From: Guadua angustifolia
Lineage: Eukaryota; Streptophyta; Magnoliopsida; Poales; Poaceae
DNA: 64,000 bases
Assembly (NCBI GenBank): GCA_036346375.1
Contig: CM070515.1
Span: 13,538,423-13,602,422, forward strand
Direction: 5' to 3'
Below, in pieces: positions 31,238 through 43,816 of this stretch (the stretch's first letter is position 1; every line of letters begins with the position of its first letter). The notes beneath the pieces were generated by a model. It worked only from the letters and a program-made list of their open reading frames with translations, did not search any database and was not told the origin of the DNA. The translations under genes and the position numbers were made by a program.

Positions 31238-34200
31238 TGTCCCTCAAGGCATCATCTATACATTCTTTTGTCAACTGAACGCAAGGAAGAGACAAATAAA
31301 CAAATAAACTGACAATAGAATAATTTGGTTCTTAAGACAATAAAACGATCTCCAATCAAGCCTCACAGTATATATTCTAGTTAGTCTCTGGCCATATCTT
31401 CGGTTAATCCCTGCATCTTATTCTAATCGGCCTCGGGATCGCTGCGGCAGTCACATGCATCACGACGTTTAATTAACAACTCGCGGACTGTAGTAGTACT
31501 CATTTGCATAACAAATCCAAATTCGCAAGGTAAATATCTGATTGCCAAAACAAATTGGTCGGTGTCATTCTTGCGCTAGAATTAATTTTTGCGATTTTTT
31601 TCATGTACTCCCAAGAACTTCTCGACCTGAATTGTCGATTCAATGACTAAATCACCCCCGTAACGCGTTGTCATCGAGCCATTGAAGCACTGTAGCAGAT
31701 TAATGGAATCATGTTATATACACTGGTGTCTTAAAAATCTAGCATCTTAGCTTGCAGCCTGGCGTTGCCAGCTACCACTACTGCCCAAATCAAGACTCTG
31801 CTGTTCTCCCCTTCCCGGCAACTACCGTCGAAAAACTGGAGAGGTAGGTGAAGTGAATCGCACACGGTTCTTGATTATAAATTTCTCGAGGGACTCCCTC
31901 TTAATCATTCACCGGCCACCGGGGACATTATGAACCAAGCGTACGAATGAACAGATCTTCGAGGAATATATAGTAACAAATAGTAGATTAGCTGCATCTT
32001 ATGAGTTAGTCTAGTACAGGCCCTCTGTACTTGTTTAATCAAGAAACCATGGAAAACGTTGGCCCCTAGTTATCTAGTCCGGCTCAATCATTTGGGCGGG
32101 AATCGTGTCCATGGGTGTCCAAGAAGTGCTAATTCTTGCAGGTCGTCCAATTTTTTGCGAGTCACTTTTGGTACAGCAACACAGCAATGGCAACACAAAT
32201 TGAACACCCCTGACAGGTCCAAGTGATGCTTGCGGCCTGTCAGTTACCAAAGGAGTGTCACGCTGTCGCTACGTCAGATAAACTCGTATGGTTATCCGGC
32301 TATCTCCAATCGGTGTGTTCCTATAACGTTGGTGTTTGTTTGCGGTTGTTGGATCTAAGCTTACAGCATAAAGTTTGGTGGATCTGAACATAGAATAGGA
32401 AGGACTTGCCTCATATTATTCCCTCTCTGAGGTCAATGATTGCTGCCATTTCTACCCATCTCGGCTCTACTTCCTGGTTTCTTGTCGGCCTCTTCGCCTA
32501 GAACACCAATTTTTTTAACAGAAAAACCCTACCTACAAATACAATCAACCAATCCTCGTTACAGACTCCGTGAAACCGTTAGCAAATGGTGCTTTCAAGT
32601 CTGCTCTATTACTCGGCAGCGAGGGTTTACAAAACCAAATCGAGGTTGAAAATCAAAGATCCGGTGGCACTGATTCATCGTGAAAATCGAACGAAAATCA
32701 TCGAAAGCCAAAGGGTTTCGAAATCAAATGGTTTGGGAAAAATTCAAAAAAAATCAAAAATCGATCAGTTTTCTCGAAAATCGACTGGTGAATTAAAATT
32801 TTCTTGCGGGCTATTTTTTGAACGATTTTCATCGAAAATAACTCAATTTTCAATCGGTTTACGTGATATAAATTTTTTTGAATTTTTTAAATTTGACCCG
32901 TTTACCGATTTCATCGATTTTGTTAACTATGCTAAGCAGTGCTTCCATGATCTACCTAAAACTAAATTGCGCAGACTGTAAAACAAACGCACCGACTAAA
33001 CAGAGAGCCATTGTTCGCAGCGCACGCGCAGCAGCTCGCCATTCCTCGCGTGTTTGCGCCACCCGCCCGTAGGCCACGGTACATCGATCCACAAGTCATC
33101 GAGGCCTCTGATCGTCCGCAATTACAAACAATTACGCCGGCCTGTGGTGCCATGGCCGGACGGCTCATCGGCCAAGTTGGCCTTGCCGTGCTGTACCGTT
33201 CAATTCCTGGCACCAACATGAATGCGCGATACGACGAGCACAGTGCTGCGTTTTTTAGGGCGATTGCGAGAAACATGGCAGTGGTACGTCGCCGGCAATA
33301 GATCATAGATCCTATTGCGTGCCACCTTTGACTTTTACGGTACTGGGCTGCTGGCTGCATGCACTCATCGCCCTACGAATCAACAGCGGCAACGGCAAAG
33401 GCGATGAATCGCCGCGGCCTCACAGGTCAACTTCCTAGTCTACCAAAGCTGAATGGACGATAGAAAGTAGAGCTCGTCTACGTACTACAAAAGTTACTGC
33501 TAGAAACTGTGTATGATCTTGCACTCGGGCATGCAGTTATTAAAGGGTGTGTCCATGTAAAGCAAAGCCACTAGTTTTTGAACCATTTTTTTTTTCGATA
33601 AAGGAAGCAAATATATTAATACCAAGAACAAGACATCGAGAAGATACAAAGTCCATGTTTAGAACACACAGCCATAAAGAAAAGGGAAAGAAAAGTAAAA
33701 TGAAAGACAGACACACTCTAGTGATCCGCAATCCGAAGACTAGACCGCCACCCGTGAGTCTGGGAGAAGAAAGATTTGGCCGTGTCTTCCTCAATTCTCT
33801 TGTGTGTAACCACTAACTGCTAACATCTGTTACCCCTTTGTAATCGGTTGTTTCTGAAAAAGGAGAAAAGAAAGTAATGGCCACTAAAGTCTGGAGGACT
33901 TCATTGTTAGGCAGAACGCAGGCTTTGCATTTCTGCTTTTTTTCTCCAAAGAAGAAAGGTGGCTACTTACTGCAAGAACTCGTATGTTGCATTTTGCCGT
34001 ATTGCATTTGCAGCACTAGTTGTAGTGCTCGGTCTGAACTTTGAGGTGACGCTTGGAACAAAAACAGTATTGCTTTGGGGTTGAAAGGCTAAAGCATACT
34101 GTCTGCGTGTGTAGCAAAGGATGCGGAAAGGAAACTTTGGTGTGGAACTGTGGGAGATCACTTTGTACGAGTGCTACTGTGGCCTTACAAGTGTACGCTG

Positions 34201-34328
34201 TAGCAGCCGTGGAAGGCTCATCATAAAGCTTCTTCTCGACCTAACATGGCAACTGACGAAGATTTTTTGTGGAATAGTGTGCTTCGGTTATGCAGAGAGA
34301 GAGAGAGTGAGAGAGAAGGCTTTTTATT
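31238..34328. other. Intergenic/repeat DNA, no gene recognised
   Basis: No host gene is supported. Around 32690-32960 the AATCGAYYGG and CGAAAATC words resemble the repeat at 8305-8690. ORF 33011-33301 (plus, 96 codons) has an overlapping antisense ORF and no known domain. At 33585-33620 a T-run followed by CGATAAAGGAAGC looks like the inverted 3' poly(A) end of a non-LTR retroposon on the minus strand. A (GA)n run lies near 34300-34318. Confidence 0.4.
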
Positions 34329-34333
34329 TGTTT

Positions 34334-34575
34334 TGTTATAAAGCGTAGTCGTTTATCCGCGATCAATCAATAGCACGTCAACATAATCACAAGAGTAAGA
34401 ACCGGAGCACACACAATGTAGGAGGGAAATTCTGGTTTCTCGCTTTGTTAGATTGATTCTTGTACATAGGGGGATGCCCAATATATAAAGGAACTAGCAA
34501 GAGATGAGTTTGGATTCGCCTACATATAAGAGATAGATTCTAATCGAACGGTTACGGATATCTTATCTCATAACA
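34334..34575 (-). repeat. 3' LTR of the old copia element
   Basis: It starts TGTTATAAAGCG and ends TCTCATAACA. It aligns end to end with 52559-52799 with about 30 differences by eye. The purine-rich tract on the minus strand (plus-strand CTCCCCTTT, 34576-34584) adjoins it, as a polypurine tract should. Confidence 0.85.
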
Positions 34576-34844
34576 CTCCCCTTTGGGCGAATACCGCGTA
34601 ATGCACATGTCTCGTCAAAAACTCCGCTTAAAAACCCAGTGAGAAAAAGGAGATGGAGAAAAAAAGTATATTGCACTCGCATTTTATGTTGCACTAGTTG
34701 CCTCATTAAAAAATCTTCATGTGAAAAAATTTCAGGAAAACTCACTAAGAAAAAAAGAGTGCAACTTATAATCTTCTGGATTTATACTAGGATCTTCAAA
34801 ATCATAATAAGGGTTATAGTTCAAGAGTGTACTCCCCCTAAACT

Positions 34845-35690
34845 TTACATCTCTCTAAGTCTTCTCATTCTAATGACTTTAACACATCTTTGAATTATGG
34901 TTTTAGGCAAGGACTTGGTGAATAAATCTGTAAGATTTTCACATAACTTGGTTTGCAAAATTTTTATCTCACCATTATTCTGGAGTTCGTGAGGATAGAA
35001 TAACTTAGGAATATGCTTCATGATATTGCTCTTTACATAACCCATTTGTATTTGTGCAACACAAGTAGTATTATCTTCATGATAATTGTGGGGGTATCGA
35101 TGATGTTAAGACTGCATGACTTCTGGATATGATTAATCACACATCGCAACCAAGCACATTTATGTGAGGCTTCATACAAAACTATGATCTCTGAGTAATT
35201 AGTAGAAATAATTACCAGGGTCTGCTTATAAGACTGTTAAGAAACGGCTGTACCACCGCAGAGAAACACAAAACCAGTCTGAGATTTGGCACTGTGGGGA
35301 TCAAACAGATAGCCAACATCCGTATATCCCACCATGGTTAAGTTTTGGCTCTTCTGGAAAATAATCCAAGATCTTGAGTACCTTGGAGGTATCTGAGTAA
35401 AGTCTTGACACCAGCCCAATGCTTTCTGGTTGAGGCTGAACTTTGTCTTGCTAGCAAATTCACTGCAAATGCAATATCAGGCCTTGTACAATTCGCAAGA
35501 TATATGAGTGCTCCAGTGGCACTTAAATATATGACTTTAAGTCCTAAGCTTCCTCATTTTCCATCCTCGGTCAGAAAGGGTATTTATTCACTTCAAGGAA
35601 TCTTACGACCATGCATGGGGTTTTTCAAAGGATGTGATTTATCCAAATTAAACCTCTCCAATACCTTCTGGGTATAAGAAGACGAGTGTA
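34845..35690 (-). pseudogene. Copia RT end and RNase H fragment
   Basis: The minus strand reads copia pol C-terminal sequence. Near 35640-35690 there is KVLERFNLDKSHPLKNPM (thumb region). At 35237-35419 is GYTDVGYLFDPHSAKSQTG with FLCGGTAVS, the RNase H start, and at 34845-35045 the C-terminal ENLTDLFTKSLPK block with MRRLREM. The parts are in different frames with stops. The fragment ends abruptly at 35690, where unrelated LTR-like DNA begins, so gag, protease, integrase and most of RT are missing. Confidence 0.8.
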
Positions 35691-37159
35691 CCGTTAATGA
35701 TATGGTTTTTTCGGACTAAAATACTCTAGCTAAAAAATTGCTATATCATCTCGCCCTGAAAAAAATCCTCCTTCAACCTAAATGTCTTCCCGGACAAAAG
35801 TTCATTTCTTATTCCTTAAATCCGGAGTAACCTTAGCCAGAAATCTTCTTTCGCCGGACCAATCCTTTTAAGTCTGGCGCTAAAAGACTTACACCCTAAC
35901 TGAGTGTTTCCCTTTCACGTCGGACTGACTTCCGCCTTCTCTTTCTTTAGTCCGGCCCAGTTGTAATTCTCTCGGTTAGTGCTTCCTTGTCCCAAAAAGT
36001 CCGCAAGATAAAACTCTGTGAAATCTCATTTGCGGCAGACTAAATATATTAGTCCGGGATACTTGATAAAATTCTCAAATCCTCGTCGGACCATATTTTT
36101 CAATCCGTGGTGGAAGTTTCTTTGATAAGAAGCAAACCGAGCGCACACCATTCACGCCGGACCAAATTTCCTAACTCAAAAATATTAGTCCGGCGCAAAA
36201 GCGTTTCTCTCGATAAAGGCTTTTGTCTTAGTTGAAAAATCCGTTGGCATACTATCCTTGAAATACATTTACGGCGGACCAAATTACTCGGTTCGGCGCA
36301 AGTGTATATCTCTCTTTGCTTTGACGGACCAAATCTTTCATCCTTCCCACGCATTTACGGACCAAATTTTTCGTCCAACAGAATAGTAATAAATTGGTCC
36401 GGGGTACATAGAACAAGTATCGCTAGACTATTTTGCTAAGTCCGTGGTAAACGTATTTAAGCTGAATTTTGACACGCTAACACGTTACAACGGTCACAGT
36501 GGTAGGTGTAACGGCTATTTTCTGTCCAAATACCTATATAAGCATTTCCTGAGCCATCTACCAGATAACCTTTTGATCTCTTTGAAATCTTAGCATTCTT
36601 AGAACATTCATTCCTTCAAGGAGACTGAGCTTCACTCAAAACTCTTAAAAACTTCACTTAAGTTTTTAGCTTCAAGCTTAAGTCTAGTTGTGCTGTTGCG
36701 AGTGAACCAAAAGACAAGGCTTTTGCAGGGTCTATTACTCTTGGGTCTTAGTAATCCTAAACGGTTTGGAGGCTGTGAAGGTGAGACCTGTCCAAAGGTG
36801 TTTGTGGAAGGCCACCTTGTTGTGAGAGGTTTAGAACTCACCTCACCGTAATGGTGAAAAGTTACCTGAGTGGAGACCAAAGCTATTAAGGCTTAGCTTT
36901 GGAGGAGCTATACTTTAAGAGAAGTGCTCTAACGTGAGTAGGAGAGTGGTTCAACCACGGATAAATTCTGCCTCTTTGTGTCTTTGTTTATCTTGTTGAG
37001 TTACTTTTCTCGTCATTGTTATTGGTTGGTGCTTTACATTCTGTTATCTTCATGTTATTAGCTATCCTCTTAAGCAAGCAATTCACCTTGTAACTAAGAA
37101 GTTAAAATTTGAAAAAGTTGTCTATTCACTCCCCCTCTAGGCTAGCTTGATCCTTCACA
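35691..37159 (+). mobile_element. LTR-like element (probably a solo or truncated copia LTR)
   Basis: A plus-strand TATA box (CCTATATAAGC, near 36532) is followed by a leader-like region. The sequence ends CTAGCTTGATCCTTCACA at 37159, a terminus much like that of copia/Sirevirus LTRs. The segment before the TATA box is an array of CGGACCAAAT words. No primer-binding site follows the end, and no target duplication could be fixed, so the left boundary (set where the pol fragment stops) is uncertain. Confidence 0.55.
35820..36420. promoter_or_regulatory. CGGACCAAAT / AGTCCGG motif array upstream of an LTR TATA box
   Basis: About ten copies of GGACCAAAT or its partner ATTAGTCCGG recur in both orientations (for example near 35855, 36035, 36050, 36088, 36167, 36188, 36275, 36324, 36357 and 36394). 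They are separated by unrelated sequence and located 110-700 bp before the TATA box. It looks like a U3 enhancer made of a repeated short site; the binding factor is unknown. Confidence 0.6.
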
Positions 37160-37800
37160 GTCCTAAACAAAATTTTCCTAGCAATTTTCACGGCTTTCTG
37201 CTAATTATTTAGCAATTTTCAGAATTATCATGTAACACAAAAATAAATTTCAACATATATCAATATGGAATTATGCTAGGACAATAAATCCAGAGATATG
37301 GAGCTTTCAATATGCTCTTATGAAATTTTCTAGCATTTTTTATACTTTTCTGCAAATTATTAAGCAATTTTCAGAATTAGCAATTAACAGAAAAATAACT
37401 TTCAACATGAATAAATCATGGAATATAGCTAGAAAAATAAATAAAGAAACATGAAGCTCCCAAATGCTATCTAGAATTTTCTTAGAATTTTTATGCTATT
37501 TTTGTTAATTACCAAGTAATTTTCATAATTACTGAATAATAGGAAATAATATGTCTAGCATATATAAACATGAAAAACATGCTAAGAAAATTAATATAGC
37601 AACATGTCACAGAGAAATGGGTCATAAATAATTTTTTATAATTTTCTAGTATTTTCTGTTAATTACTAAGCAATTTTCAAAATTACTAATTAACAGAAAA
37701 TGAATATTCTGCACATATTAAATATAGCTTCTAGCTAGAAAATAAATCCAAAGCATGAAACTTCTAATATTGTGCTAAATACTATTTTTTTTATAAACTG
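37160..37800. repeat. ~150-bp AT-rich tandem repeat, four diverged copies
   Basis: The anchor (A)AGCAATTTTCA recurs at about 37211, 37363, 37514 and 37669 (intervals 151-155 bp). Each is preceded by a TTTTCTAGCATTTT-like block and followed by AATTAACAGAAAAT and an AACATGAA block. Copies are strongly diverged. Confidence 0.75.
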
Positions 37801-38185
37801 TAGAAGATTCGAGTGTATAACTATAAATTCTTTGTTTTCATTGTTTTTTACTTTTTTAAAAAACAACGGACCGGATCGGCCTTTGGGTTGTATAGGCCAT
37901 GGGGCCCATAGGGCCTGAAACATCTTCTTCATAGGGGCGGCTAGGGTTGGGAAAATGCAAGTTACCACTGCACGCAGTTGCAGTAGCTTAGGAGCTAATG
38001 CCATTGGTGCAGATCCACCATCGGCACCGCCATAGCTAAAGCGAGCGCCATGGGATTTAGCGCGGGCACTGCCGAGGCCGAGCGTAGCCGCCAGTGCACC
38101 CTCGGGCGCGGCCACCACCTTTGGGGCGGGTCAAGGCAAGAACGGCACATTCGGGCCCAGGCCGACGCCGCCACGGGCGTGGACG
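37801..38185. other. GC-rich segment split by the Sirevirus (left part)
   Basis: This DNA continues at 49475 once the Sirevirus is removed. It contains GGGCCCATAGGGCC and a Gly/Ala-coding-like stretch (ORF 37735-38118 minus) but no recognised gene. Confidence 0.4.
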
Positions 38186-39633
38186 TGTAGGATCAAGGAT
38201 ACCGATTAGAGGGGGGGTGAATAGGAGGTTTTTAAATTTTTAATCACTAAGATCAATTTTAATGATTTCTAGGAACGAATGACAATTCAATCAATTTTAA
38301 TGTCTAGCCCTTTCAATGATTACCAAATAATTCTTCTACACAACTACTTCAATAATAAAGCAAATATGGCACCAAGATAATCAATTTGCTAGAAAGTAAA
38401 GCAAGGGTAAAAACAATGCAAACCACAAAAGATGAACACGTGATTTTTTTATTCCGTGGTCTCGGAGACTTGCCGGTCTCCCCTACTCCACGTTGAGGTG
38501 ACTTGAACTTCTTCAAGCCGGCTCCACTTGCTTGAGCCTTCCCCGATCATTAGAGGTAGCTCTTCCTCGCTCTAGGTAGGCGAGCTCCTTGCTTTCACAA
38601 CGATTGGGCCTTCTCACAACCTTCTTCGAGAAGATCACCAACCCCGATCGCCTCCAAGCCGTCTAGGAGGCGGCAACCTCCAAGAGTAATAAGCTTCGAC
38701 GCTTGCTTAAAGTTGAATTTGAGTGTCTAAGGCTCAACAATTCAATGCACACTCAATTTTGCTTCTAAACCTCTCAAATATGCGAATTCAATGTACAAGG
38801 TGTTTTGAAGACTTGCTAAAGCTCAAGTGTATTCAATGAGGTCCGAAGAACTCCTTCCATTGCAAGCTAAGGGTATTTATAGCCTTCACCAACCAAAATT
38901 AGCCGTTTCAATTTTTATCGAATTTGGTGAGAAGGCCGGTCCGACCGACCAGGTCGGTCCGACCGACCTCACACAAGAACGGTCGAATAAAGCATTTAAT
39001 GCGTGACAAGGACCGTTATTGCATCGCCGATGTGACCGCAGAGGGTCCGGTCATACCGCCATCCGGTGGGGACCGAGGACCTCCGATCGCACCACCAGAC
39101 TCAAATTAAAAACATGCCTTCTATGAAAAACACGCTGATGAAACCCGTCGCACTGCACACAAAAATTCAATTGCACTCGTTCGAAAAATTAAGCTGGGAG
39201 TCCCACACACCGACTTGGATCCGGCCGACCGGTCATGAAAACCACCGAAAACATTTGTGCAAACTGAAATATTTCTTTGAGTGTTAATTTAGTGCAGATA
39301 TCTAATCAACTAGGATTTGAGCTTTGACACCCTTTTCAACTTTAAACAAAGCGACATAAGCCCCTCTTAATAGTACGGCACTTAATTCTAAAAATCCGAT
39401 CTTTCTCTTCAACCTTCCGAGATCAGTAAAATCTACAAAAAGGTCCTAGAGTGTATTTATACCTTTGACACCATGCATCCATTTAACCTTTCTTTAATCA
39501 CATGCAATTCTTCATGATTGCCAATAAATGCATCATCCTGTATCAAAGAATCCTCAAGGAAAAGCGTTAGTCGTTTCTTACAATTTGTCATTAATTACCA
39601 AAACTAAAACCGTTTAGGGCCTAGATGCTTTCA
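38186..39633 (-). repeat. 3' LTR of the Sirevirus
   Basis: 1448 bp, TGTAGGATCAAGG to GATGCTTTCA on the plus strand. In the first ~280 bases it differs from the 5' LTR at about five positions, mostly C/T changes. The U3 motif region (38930-39250) has lost bases and CCGGTC copies relative to the 5' LTR. Confidence 0.93.
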
Positions 39634-39650
39634 ATCTCCCCCTTTTTGGT
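39634..39650 (-). promoter_or_regulatory. Polypurine tract of the Sirevirus
   Basis: The minus strand reads AAAAAGGGGGAGAT directly before the 3' LTR. This is the expected site for priming plus-strand cDNA synthesis. Confidence 0.85.
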
Positions 39651-40065
39651 AATTGATGACAACACAAAGGATAGAAGTAGATTGAAAATAATTAAAACAC
39701 AGTGCTTATTTTAGAAAGCTCCCCCTAAATTTGTGCATAAAAGGAAGAGATTTGGAGATTGCACAAATGAGATCATTAAAAAATTTGGCGAGCTTCCTTT
39801 AGAATATCGAACCATGGATAGAACAATATTATCAATAATATGCAAGGAATATGTGAGCAATATAAATAACACAACACAATAGCAACGAGATCATTAAGAA
39901 TCAAAATCATCCAACAGAGTTCAACTTAAGAAAGATATCCAATAACATCAAACAAAATATAAAGAGACAACGCAACCACGATGACGAAATAAACGAGGTT
40001 TAATAGCTTACAAAAAGATAAAGCAATGAATATATAAGCTAATCCTCGACGACTAGGCTAAAACA

Positions 40066-41690
40066 TTAGCTCCTTCCTTTCTTCAACATTTCTCCCCCTT
40101 TGGCATCAAATACCAAAAAGGAGAAGGAACTCCGAAGCTCAAGACGAAGGTGGAGGAGAAGAGTGACGAGTCCCGTAGCGATGGAAGGTCTTAGGAGCCT
40201 GCATAGTGCGGTACTCCTCAAAGGATGAACGGAGCTCGCCGATGGAAGAATCAATGGAGTCCAAGCGACCTCGAACCTCCTCGATAGCCTGACGGGTTTG
40301 AGCCTGATAAGCATCAACTCTGGCAAAGTTTTCCATCATAGCAGTACTCAGATTCGCAAAGCCGGTCATCATGGCATTATGAAGAATCTCAAAGTTCTCA
40401 AAATGGGTGCCAAAAAAAGGATGAGCTTGAGGTGGCTGCTGCTGCCCTTCTTCACCAATTTGCTACTGTGGTGGCGGCTGGGAAGACGACTGACCCCTCT
40501 GAACAGTGATATTGACATCACGTGGCTTATACGGCTTGTGGGCACTTCCACACTCGCCACGGTATCCGGACATCCTTTTAATGAGCAACATGATATAAGG
40601 TGCAAAATAGATTGTTTTGCCTCGATCTCCAGCAGAAGATCTGATCTCTCTAAGAATGAAATCCACCACATCAAATCTTTCCTTCTTCATTATTTTGTCC
40701 ATAATATTCCGCTTAAGCCTCGGATCTCATCGAAATTACCGCTCTTAGGATGAGCAAGAATACTAACAATTTTATTGATGAGACTCGCAGAAGGAAGAAG
40801 ATGAGTCATTTTACCTGGCCTTTTGACTCGAGCAGAAGGATCATAGAATTTGAATTGGTCAAGCAAGAGAGAGTGAAGCCTCGTTATGAATTTTGGTCGA
40901 CCTCTATGATAGACCCCCAAGCTTGCTCAATCTCTTCCTTTGACATTGTGTACACAAAGATTTCTGACATCCACATGATTTCATCGTACTCATCGATATG
41001 TGGATAGTGGCATAAAACTGCTTGATCAAATCTTCGTTGTAATCACACTTTAAGCTCACAAACAAGCTAAATCACTCCATGGAAAAGTTCAGGCACTCCA
41101 ACAAACAAGGGAACATTTCGAACATGCTCCCAGCTCACCCATTTTTGATCGATAAAATCCTTGTTAAGATAGATTTCATGATAGACCTTTTGCTGAAAAA
41201 TGGTTCTGAACTTATCCAAGGTTATACCATGAGAAGCAAATATTGATTTGCAAGCCGGAGAGAAAAATATTTTTCAGCTTTAATCTTCTTTAGATCCATA
41301 GTGGGTTGAAAGTCATCAAAGGTTTCTTCATTGTGTTCTGAATCTTCATTTTCACTCCCATTTCCTCCTTCGAAATCAACATCCATACTGTCGTCTTCCT
41401 CGCTTGATTCTGATGCAACTGCCTTTCCTTTTCTACCCCGAGAGCTTCCACCAAGTTCTTCTTGAACTTTCTGCCTGATCTTTATATCTCTGGCAATTCT
41501 TGTTTGAGAATCTTCACTGTCGCTGTCAGCGGCCAACCTAGATCCTCTTCCTCTTGTTGATTTCCGGACAACACCACCCCCGTGAGGAGGAAGATTCTGG
41601 TCCTTGGCATGATTACTAGAATTGACAAGGAATGAATGAGAATCAAGGAGTACATGCCCTAAAGTAGGATTTGTATGCATTTTGTGGCAA
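40066..41690 (-). pseudogene. Sirevirus extra ORF (env-like position), broken
   Basis: Between RNase H and the 3' LTR, minus-strand frames at 41680-41222, 40920-40690, 40702-40463 and 40372-40139 read as one protein cut by stops and frame changes. It has an acidic/basic N-terminal part (RGRGSRL, SESSEEDDSMDVD), a central globular part (FVDVVDFILREI-like and FAPYIMLLIKRM segments) and a C-terminal helical part with SIGELRSSFEEYRTM. Sireviruses often carry an additional ORF here, called envelope-like from its position; its role is not established. I see no clear signal peptide or fusion-type segment. Confidence 0.55.
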
Positions 41691-42859
41691 TTTGAAACAA
41701 GTTTTGCAAGAATTAGTCGACAGGCCTGGTCAGATCGCTTCAGTCCGGTAGACCGACAATTCTATCTGACCACGCTCGAACCCCTTTTGGATTTTTGCAA
41801 AATCTTTATGGAACTAGCATATCGAACCAATTAAAAACTTAAAATGCTATCTAGAATCATTTGACTACTCATTTTTGCAACTTTTATTGGTTTGATTTGC
41901 CACAATATGCCACATTTTGCACAAACCCTAAATCAAGAGAATATGAACCCTAGGGCATGGAAGAAATCAAGAATGAGAGAGATGATGAACGAGGGTTACC
42001 TTGAGGGAGAGGATCAAGATGAGGAAGAAAGACTCGGGAGATTTTTCTTCAAGAGGAAGATCCAAGATGGAGGCTTTTTGGGGAGAGAGATGGAAGGAAG
42101 AGGAAGAGATAGAAGAGCACGGGAGGAAGGAGGGAGAAAGAGAGACGCACTGGAGAAGTAGGAGGGAGAGAGAGAAACCGAAAGCAACTATTTGGTATTC
42201 ACAGCCTCCTTTAGTTTTTTGATCCGGTGTGACCGCTTGGCACCTGGTCACACCGCTTGGCCGATGCTACCGCCCCCTTTGCGGTTACACCGAGCCTGAC
42301 AGAGAACAGCCACCCAAAAACAACCAAATATTGAGGAGAAGAAATATTTTGGGTACATTTTTAACAAATAACCTTATTTCGCATTTCAACTCAAGGAAAT
42401 AAACCCGAAGATAAGGTTTTCAACTTTGAATTTGTTTGAGTCAAAAACACCTCATAGAAAACTAGAACCATGACCAATCTAGTTCTATGGGCAAGGCTCA
42501 AATTTGTGCCTTAGGTAGATCAATATAGATCAAGATTTTGAACTTAATAGATTTTTCAGAAACACAATTGTTCTTATTTTTGAGATAAAGAGGATATAGT
42601 ATGATACTAGTTTTAAAAAATGAGATTTATATAGTTTTAAGAATCTTTATACTTTATTTAAACTAAAATTGATTATTAAATAATTTGACCTATAGAGATC
42701 TAGTTATATCTTTTAAAGATAAACGGCACTAGTTTTGATTTTTTACATTTAGAGGATGTGAAATATGCATGTAAAGCATATTACTCCCCCTTAACGTGAG
42801 ACACTATTAGAAGAACAAACATCGAATAGAACCGATAAATATCCAAAGGAGAACAACAT
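41691..42859. other. Non-coding spacer between RNase H and the extra ORF of the Sirevirus
   Basis: Contains a GAGAGA/GGAAGAGG purine-rich stretch (41960-42180) and a CCGGTGTGACC / GGTCACACCG pair near 42220-42290 like the LTR motifs. No coding sequence of its own was recognised. Confidence 0.5.
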
Positions 42860-43753
42860 TTAGGCCACATTAGAGATATCTATGACATTCAATTCATTCC
42901 TCAATTTGCAAAATCTAGCCTCATCCAAGGGTTTGGTGAGAATATCCGCTAATTGATTTTCAGTTCTAATGTGACTAATTTCAATATCTTCTTTACTCAC
43001 ATGATCTCGCACGAAATGATGGCGGATATCTATGTGCTTGGTTCTTGAGTGTTGGACCGGGTTATTTGCTATTTTATCCGCGCTTTCATTATCACACAAA
43101 AGAGGCACCTTTTTGAAATTTATTCTATAATCCACTAAAGTTTGCTTCATCCATAATAATTGAGCGCAACAACTACCGGCGGATATATATTCGGCTTCGG
43201 CGGTGGATAGGGCTACGGAATTTTGCTTTTTGAAAAACCAAGAAACCAAGGATCTACTTAGAAATTGACAACTTCCGGAGGTGCTTTTCCTATCCACTTT
43301 GCAACCCGCATAATCAGAATCCGAATATCCAATTAAATCAAACTTAGCACCTTTAGGATACCATAACCCAATATTTGATGAATGCTTTAAATATCTTAGA
43401 ATTCTCTTTACGGCAACTAAATGGCATTCTTTGGGAGAAGCTTGAAAACGAGCGCACATGCAAACACTAAACATTATATCGGGTCTAGATGCGGTAAGAT
43501 AAAGTAAACTACCAATCATGGATCTATAAAGCTTTAAGTCTACCGGTTTACCTCCCTCATTTAGGTCGAGATGCCTGTTTGAAGCCATTAGAGTCTTAAT
43601 TGGCTTTGCTTCCTCTATACCAAACCTTTTGAGTAAATCCTTAGTGTACTTGGTTTGGCTTACGAATGTTCCATTCTTGAGTTGCTTGATTTGGAGTCCG
43701 AGAAAGAAGCTCAATTCTCTAATCATTGACATTTCGAATTCCCTAGACATCAT
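42860..43753 (-). pseudogene. Sirevirus RT C-terminus and RNase H
   Basis: The 297-codon frame begins in the RT thumb after the YVDD region (SFFLGLQIKQLKNGTF, then MASNRHLDLNEGG and LYRSMIGSLLYLTASRPDI). It continues through copia RNase H with GYSDSDYAGCKVDRKSTSG, the AEAEYISAG motif and TKHIDIRHHF, and ends ADILTKPLDEARF...NVIDISNVA. The part is itself uninterrupted. It is cut off from the rest of pol by a stop just before YVDD, so no complete RT-RNase H is encoded. Confidence 0.92.
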
Positions 43754-43816
43754 ATCACCAAATTCTTTGTAAAAGTCTTCGTTAGTAGAACCAAATATGA
43801 TATCATCAACATAAAT

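Noticed and set aside
33011..33301. 96-codon plus-strand ORF, GC-rich
   Set aside because: An antisense ORF of 132 codons covers the same DNA and neither has a known domain.
35691..37159. Complete solo LTR with target duplication
   Set aside because: The 5 bp after the right end (GTCCT) is not found next to any plausible TG start on the left, so the left boundary remains open.
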